From assembly GCA_031273485.1 (NCBI GenBank), contig JAISRS010000157.1, positions 1 to 8,692 of the forward strand: a stretch of DNA of 8,692 nucleotides, given 5' to 3'. This stretch comes from Prevotellaceae bacterium. GTDB taxonomy: Bacteria > Bacteroidota > Bacteroidia > Bacteroidales > UBA932. Position 1 is the stretch's first letter; every line of letters starts with the position of its first letter. Below are positions 6,340 through 8,692 of this stretch, piece by piece. The position numbers and the translations under genes were made by a program. The notes beneath the pieces are model-generated. The model saw only the letters and a program-made list of their open reading frames with translations, was not told the origin of the DNA and ran no database searches.

Positions 6340-7335
6340 ATGAAAGACATTGTTTTAAGTGGAATACGTTCCACAGGAAATCTACATTTGGGAAATTATT
6401 TCGGAGCGTTGCGCAATTTTATAAAAATGCAGGACGAAAACCGGTGCTTCTTCTTTATCGCCGACCTGCATTCTTTAACTACGCATCCAAAATCCGAAAA
6501 TTTTCATGAAAATGTGAAAACTGTTTTGGCGGAATATCTTGCATCGGGGCTTGACCCCGATAAATCGGTGATTTTTGTACAAAGCGCCGTGCCGGAGGTA
6601 TCGGAACTTTATACATTAATGAACATGTGGTCGTATGTAGGCGAGCTTGAACGCACATCGTCGTTCAAGGAAAAAGTGCGGAAACATCCCGACAATGTCA
6701 ATGCCGGTTTATTGACTTATCCGGTATTGATGGCTACGGATATTCTGATACACAGAGCTTCGAAAGTGCCTGTGGGAAAAGATCAGGAACAGCATTTGGA
6801 AATGACCCGCGTTTTTGCCCGCAGATTCAACAATATGTACGGAGTTGAATTTTTTCCCGAACCGACGGCATATAATTTCGGGACGGAATTAATTAAAGTT
6901 CCGGGACTTGACGGCTCCGGGAAAATGGGAAAATCCGAAGGAAACGGTATCTTTTTGGCAGATGACGAAAAGACTATACGAAAAAAAGTTATGCGCGCAG
7001 TAACCGACAGCGGACCGGCAGAACCGGACGCGCCGATGTCGGAACCGGTCAGGAATCTGTTCACAATACTGGAAATAGTGTCTGACGACGATGTTGTGCG
7101 GTTTTATAAAGCAAAATACGATTCGGGAGAAATCCGCTACGGCGAACTGAAAAAACAACTTGCCGACGATATTTGTCGCATCACTTTGCCTATACGTGAA
7201 CGCATTATGGACATCAGAAGTAACGAAAAATATTTGTCGGAAACAGTAAAAAACGGAGCCGAACAGGCGCGCGAAAGCGCTTCGGCAACTCTTGCCGGTG
7301 TGAAAAAAATAATGGGATTTAAACCCTTTTGGTAA
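6340..7335 (+). CDS. trpS: Tryptophanyl-tRNA synthetase
   Basis: This class I aminoacyl-tRNA synthetase charges tRNA-Trp with tryptophan in the cytoplasm. The 331 residues match the usual bacterial length. The HIGH-type signature is TGNLHLGN (12-19), preceded by Ser where Pro is most common. YPVLMATDIL (127-136) forms the tryptophan pocket, VPVGKDQEQHLEMTR lies at 143-157, and the KMSKS-type loop is KMGKS (195-199). The C-terminal helical part ends normally with GFKPFW. The ATG lies 4 bp after the glycosyltransferase stop, with no promoter of its own seen, so this housekeeping gene is probably read from the upstream promoter. No T-box or trp leader is present. The assignment is secure. Confidence 0.97.
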   Translation: MKDIVLSGIRSTGNLHLGNYFGALRNFIKMQDENRCFFFIADLHSLTTHPKSENFHENVKTVLAEYLASGLDPDKSVIFVQSAVPEVSELYTLMNMWSYVGELERTSSFKEKVRKHPDNVNAGLLTYPVLMATDILIHRASKVPVGKDQEQHLEMTRVFARRFNNMYGVEFFPEPTAYNFGTELIKVPGLDGSGKMGKSEGNGIFLADDEKTIRKKVMRAVTDSGPAEPDAPMSEPVRNLFTILEIVSDDDVVRFYKAKYDSGEIRYGELKKQLADDICRITLPIRERIMDIRSNEKYLSETVKNGAEQARESASATLAGVKKIMGFKPFW

Positions 7336-7384
7336 AAAACATGATGCTTTACACAAAACAGTTTTGCAGGTCATTTCGGGGAAA

Positions 7385-7741
7385 ATGAGAATATTGTTCA
7401 TCATCCTTGGCACTCTGTTTCTTGCACTTGGGGTTCTTGGAATATTTTTACCCTTATTGCCAACCACCCCTTTTTTGTTGCTAACGGTGGCATGTTATAC
7501 AAAGGGGTCAAAAACGCTGCTGAACAGGTTGCTGAATAATAAATATCTCGGAAAATATATCGTAGAATATCAAAGGAACAGAGGCATCAGGAAATCAATA
7601 AAAATTTACGTCTTATCGCTCTTGTGGACAAGCATTTCACTCTCTGTGGTTTTTTTTGCAGAGGCTCTGTGGTTAAAGATTCTGTTAATATGTGTCGCTG
7701 TTGGCGTCACGATCCACATTTCAACTTTTAAAACTTTGTGA
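7385..7741 (+). CDS. YbaN/DUF454-family small inner-membrane protein
   Basis: The 118-residue product has the family signature near its N-terminus: a first helix LGTLFLALGVLGIFLPLLP (8-26), then TTPFLLL (27-33) and a basic region with YLGKYI and RNRGI. Two more hydrophobic stretches follow at about 74-112. The family is widespread (E. coli YbaN) and has no well-established function. The ATG at 7385 is preceded by GGGGAA, a rare clear ribosome-binding site in this window, and gives the family-typical N-terminus. A TTG at 7364 would add seven residues but has no support. The gap from trpS is 49 bp and the next gene starts 2 bp after the stop, so co-transcription with both is likely. Confidence 0.88.
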   Translation: MRILFIILGTLFLALGVLGIFLPLLPTTPFLLLTVACYTKGSKTLLNRLLNNKYLGKYIVEYQRNRGIRKSIKIYVLSLLWTSISLSVVFFAEALWLKILLICVAVGVTIHISTFKTL

Positions 7742-7743
7742 AT

Positions 7744-8692
7744 ATGATACATATTGACGATATTATAAAACGGGACCTGAGGATAAATGATGATGTGATT
7801 TTAGACCTTTTTAATTTTCAATCGACCAATTGCGAGGTTTATGGGAGATATGTCCGGCTTTTAGGCGCAAGGGTGTTGTCGGTGAATGATATTCCTTTTT
7901 TGCCCATAGAGTTTTTCAAGATAAAAAGGGTCTATTCCTCAAATTCGGAGCCGCAAACTGTCTTCACAAGCAGTGGAACAACAGGCGCTGATGTCAGTAA
8001 ACATTTTGTGGCAGACGCCAATATCTACAAAAAAAGTTATACCGAAGGATTCCGTTATTTTTTCGGAGATGTTTCGCAATACGCCGTTCTGGCTCTGTTG
8101 CCGTCTTATCTCGAACGCCGGGGGTCATCGCTTATCACAATGGTGCAGGGATTGATTGCGGATTCGGGAAATCCGTTGTCGGGATTTTTTTTGAATAACC
8201 ACGAGGCGCTTTTCAAAACGCTGCAAATCCTCCAAAATAACGGAACGCCAACCCTGCTGATAGGCGTAAGTTTTGCCCTGCTGGATTTTCTGGAAAAATT
8301 CAATATGCGTTTTCCGGAACTTTTGGTGATGGAAACCGGCGGAATGAAAGGACGAAGAGAAGAAATAACGAGAGAAAAGTTACATTCCGTAATTTGTTCG
8401 GGATTTGGGGTTAATAAAATTTTGTCGGAGTACGGCATGACGGAACTTTTGTCGCAGGCATATTCCGTAGGCAATGGCAGATATAACACTGTTCCGTGGA
8501 TGAAAATAATTATCCGTGACCCCAAAGACCCGTTCCTGAAAGCGCCCGACGAAACACTCGGAGGCGTCAATGTGATTGATTTGGCAAATATTTATTCATG
8601 TTCGTTTATCGAAACGCAGGATTTGGGAATCGCTCACTCCGACGGCAGCTTCGAAATTATGGGACGTTTCGACGAAAGCGATATAAGAGGCT
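7744..8692 (+). CDS. LuxE-like acyl-protein synthetase (ANL adenylation family), cut by the window edge
   Basis: The frame starts at the ATG at 7744 and stays open for 316 codons to the end of the window. It shows the adenylate-forming signatures: P-loop FTSSGTTG (74-81), METGGMKGRR (196-205), the A5-type EYGMTELLSQAY (229-240), the nucleotide-ribose Asp in TQDLG (D293) and GRFDESDIRG (307-316). LuxE-type proteins activate a fatty or other carboxylic acid as an acyl-adenylate and transfer it to a Cys, either their own or a partner's. The Bacteroidota homologues are short, without the large C-terminal domain of acyl-CoA ligases, and end soon after the RG motif, so only a few codons should be missing. 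The gene starts 2 bp after the YbaN-like gene. No reductase (LuxC) is seen here, and the substrate is unknown. Confidence 0.88.
   Translation, partial: MIHIDDIIKRDLRINDDVILDLFNFQSTNCEVYGRYVRLLGARVLSVNDIPFLPIEFFKIKRVYSSNSEPQTVFTSSGTTGADVSKHFVADANIYKKSYTEGFRYFFGDVSQYAVLALLPSYLERRGSSLITMVQGLIADSGNPLSGFFLNNHEALFKTLQILQNNGTPTLLIGVSFALLDFLEKFNMRFPELLVMETGGMKGRREEITREKLHSVICSGFGVNKILSEYGMTELLSQAYSVGNGRYNTVPWMKIIIRDPKDPFLKAPDETLGGVNVIDLANIYSCSFIETQDLGIAHSDGSFEIMGRFDESDIRG

Noticed and set aside
7341..7388. 15-codon leader peptide overlapping the YbaN-like start as ATGA
   Set aside because: It has no ribosome site and no regulatory codon pattern such as a Trp run; ATGA overlaps are common by chance.
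6889..7467. 192-codon - strand frame across trpS and the YbaN-like gene
   Set aside because: It overlaps two well-supported genes on the opposite strand and shows no recognisable domain.
8106..8570. 154-codon - strand frame near the right edge
   Set aside because: It is antisense to the LuxE-like gene, whose adenylation motifs run through the same bases on the + strand.

Overview
The window looks like a chromosomal segment of a member of the Bacteroidota, probably Bacteroidales-like. The DNA is moderately AT-rich and most start codons lack a purine-rich Shine-Dalgarno. The one clear promoter has the Bacteroidota form TAnnTTTG. The second half carries a gene order typical of that phylum: a DUF4199 membrane protein directly before a GtrB/DPM1-type glycosyltransferase. 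The species cannot be named from the sequence. All genes supported here lie on the + strand, and no RNA gene, insertion sequence or CRISPR array was seen.

Block 1 (1-4511) is an apparent chaperone operon. It opens with a 47-codon reading frame whose end resembles the C-terminal beta-domain of GrpE, the Hsp70 nucleotide exchange factor; it is probably the tail of a gene starting upstream. It continues with an 843-residue divergent Hsp70, which has an intact ATPase motif set, an extra beta-rich segment of about 105 residues before the substrate-binding domain, and an unusual helical C-terminus. Five bases later comes a 602-residue fusion of a Ser/Thr-kinase-like domain to a classical AAA+ ATPase. 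The AAA+ motifs look intact, but the catalytic Asp and the following Lys of the kinase are replaced (Ala147 and Thr149), so the kinase part is a predicted pseudokinase. Exchange factor, Hsp70 and pseudokinase-gated AAA+ unfoldase together suggest a dedicated chaperone/remodelling machine. This is the most interesting content of the window.

Block 2 (4512-4883) is the only long gap. It holds seven 21-bp units, each starting with CAATG, arranged in nested inverted orientation. They form a nearly perfect 61-nt palindrome and two further 15-16 bp hairpins. The array is open on both strands and gives similar heptad peptides in both directions. It is followed by an AT-rich stretch with a Bacteroidota-type promoter.

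Block 3 (4884-8692) is a tightly packed series: a DUF4199 membrane protein, a membrane-anchored family 2 glycosyltransferase, tryptophanyl-tRNA synthetase (trpS), a YbaN/DUF454 small membrane protein, and a LuxE-like acyl-protein synthetase that runs off the right edge within a few codons of its expected end. These look like ordinary core or envelope genes sharing one transcript, with no evident link to block 1.
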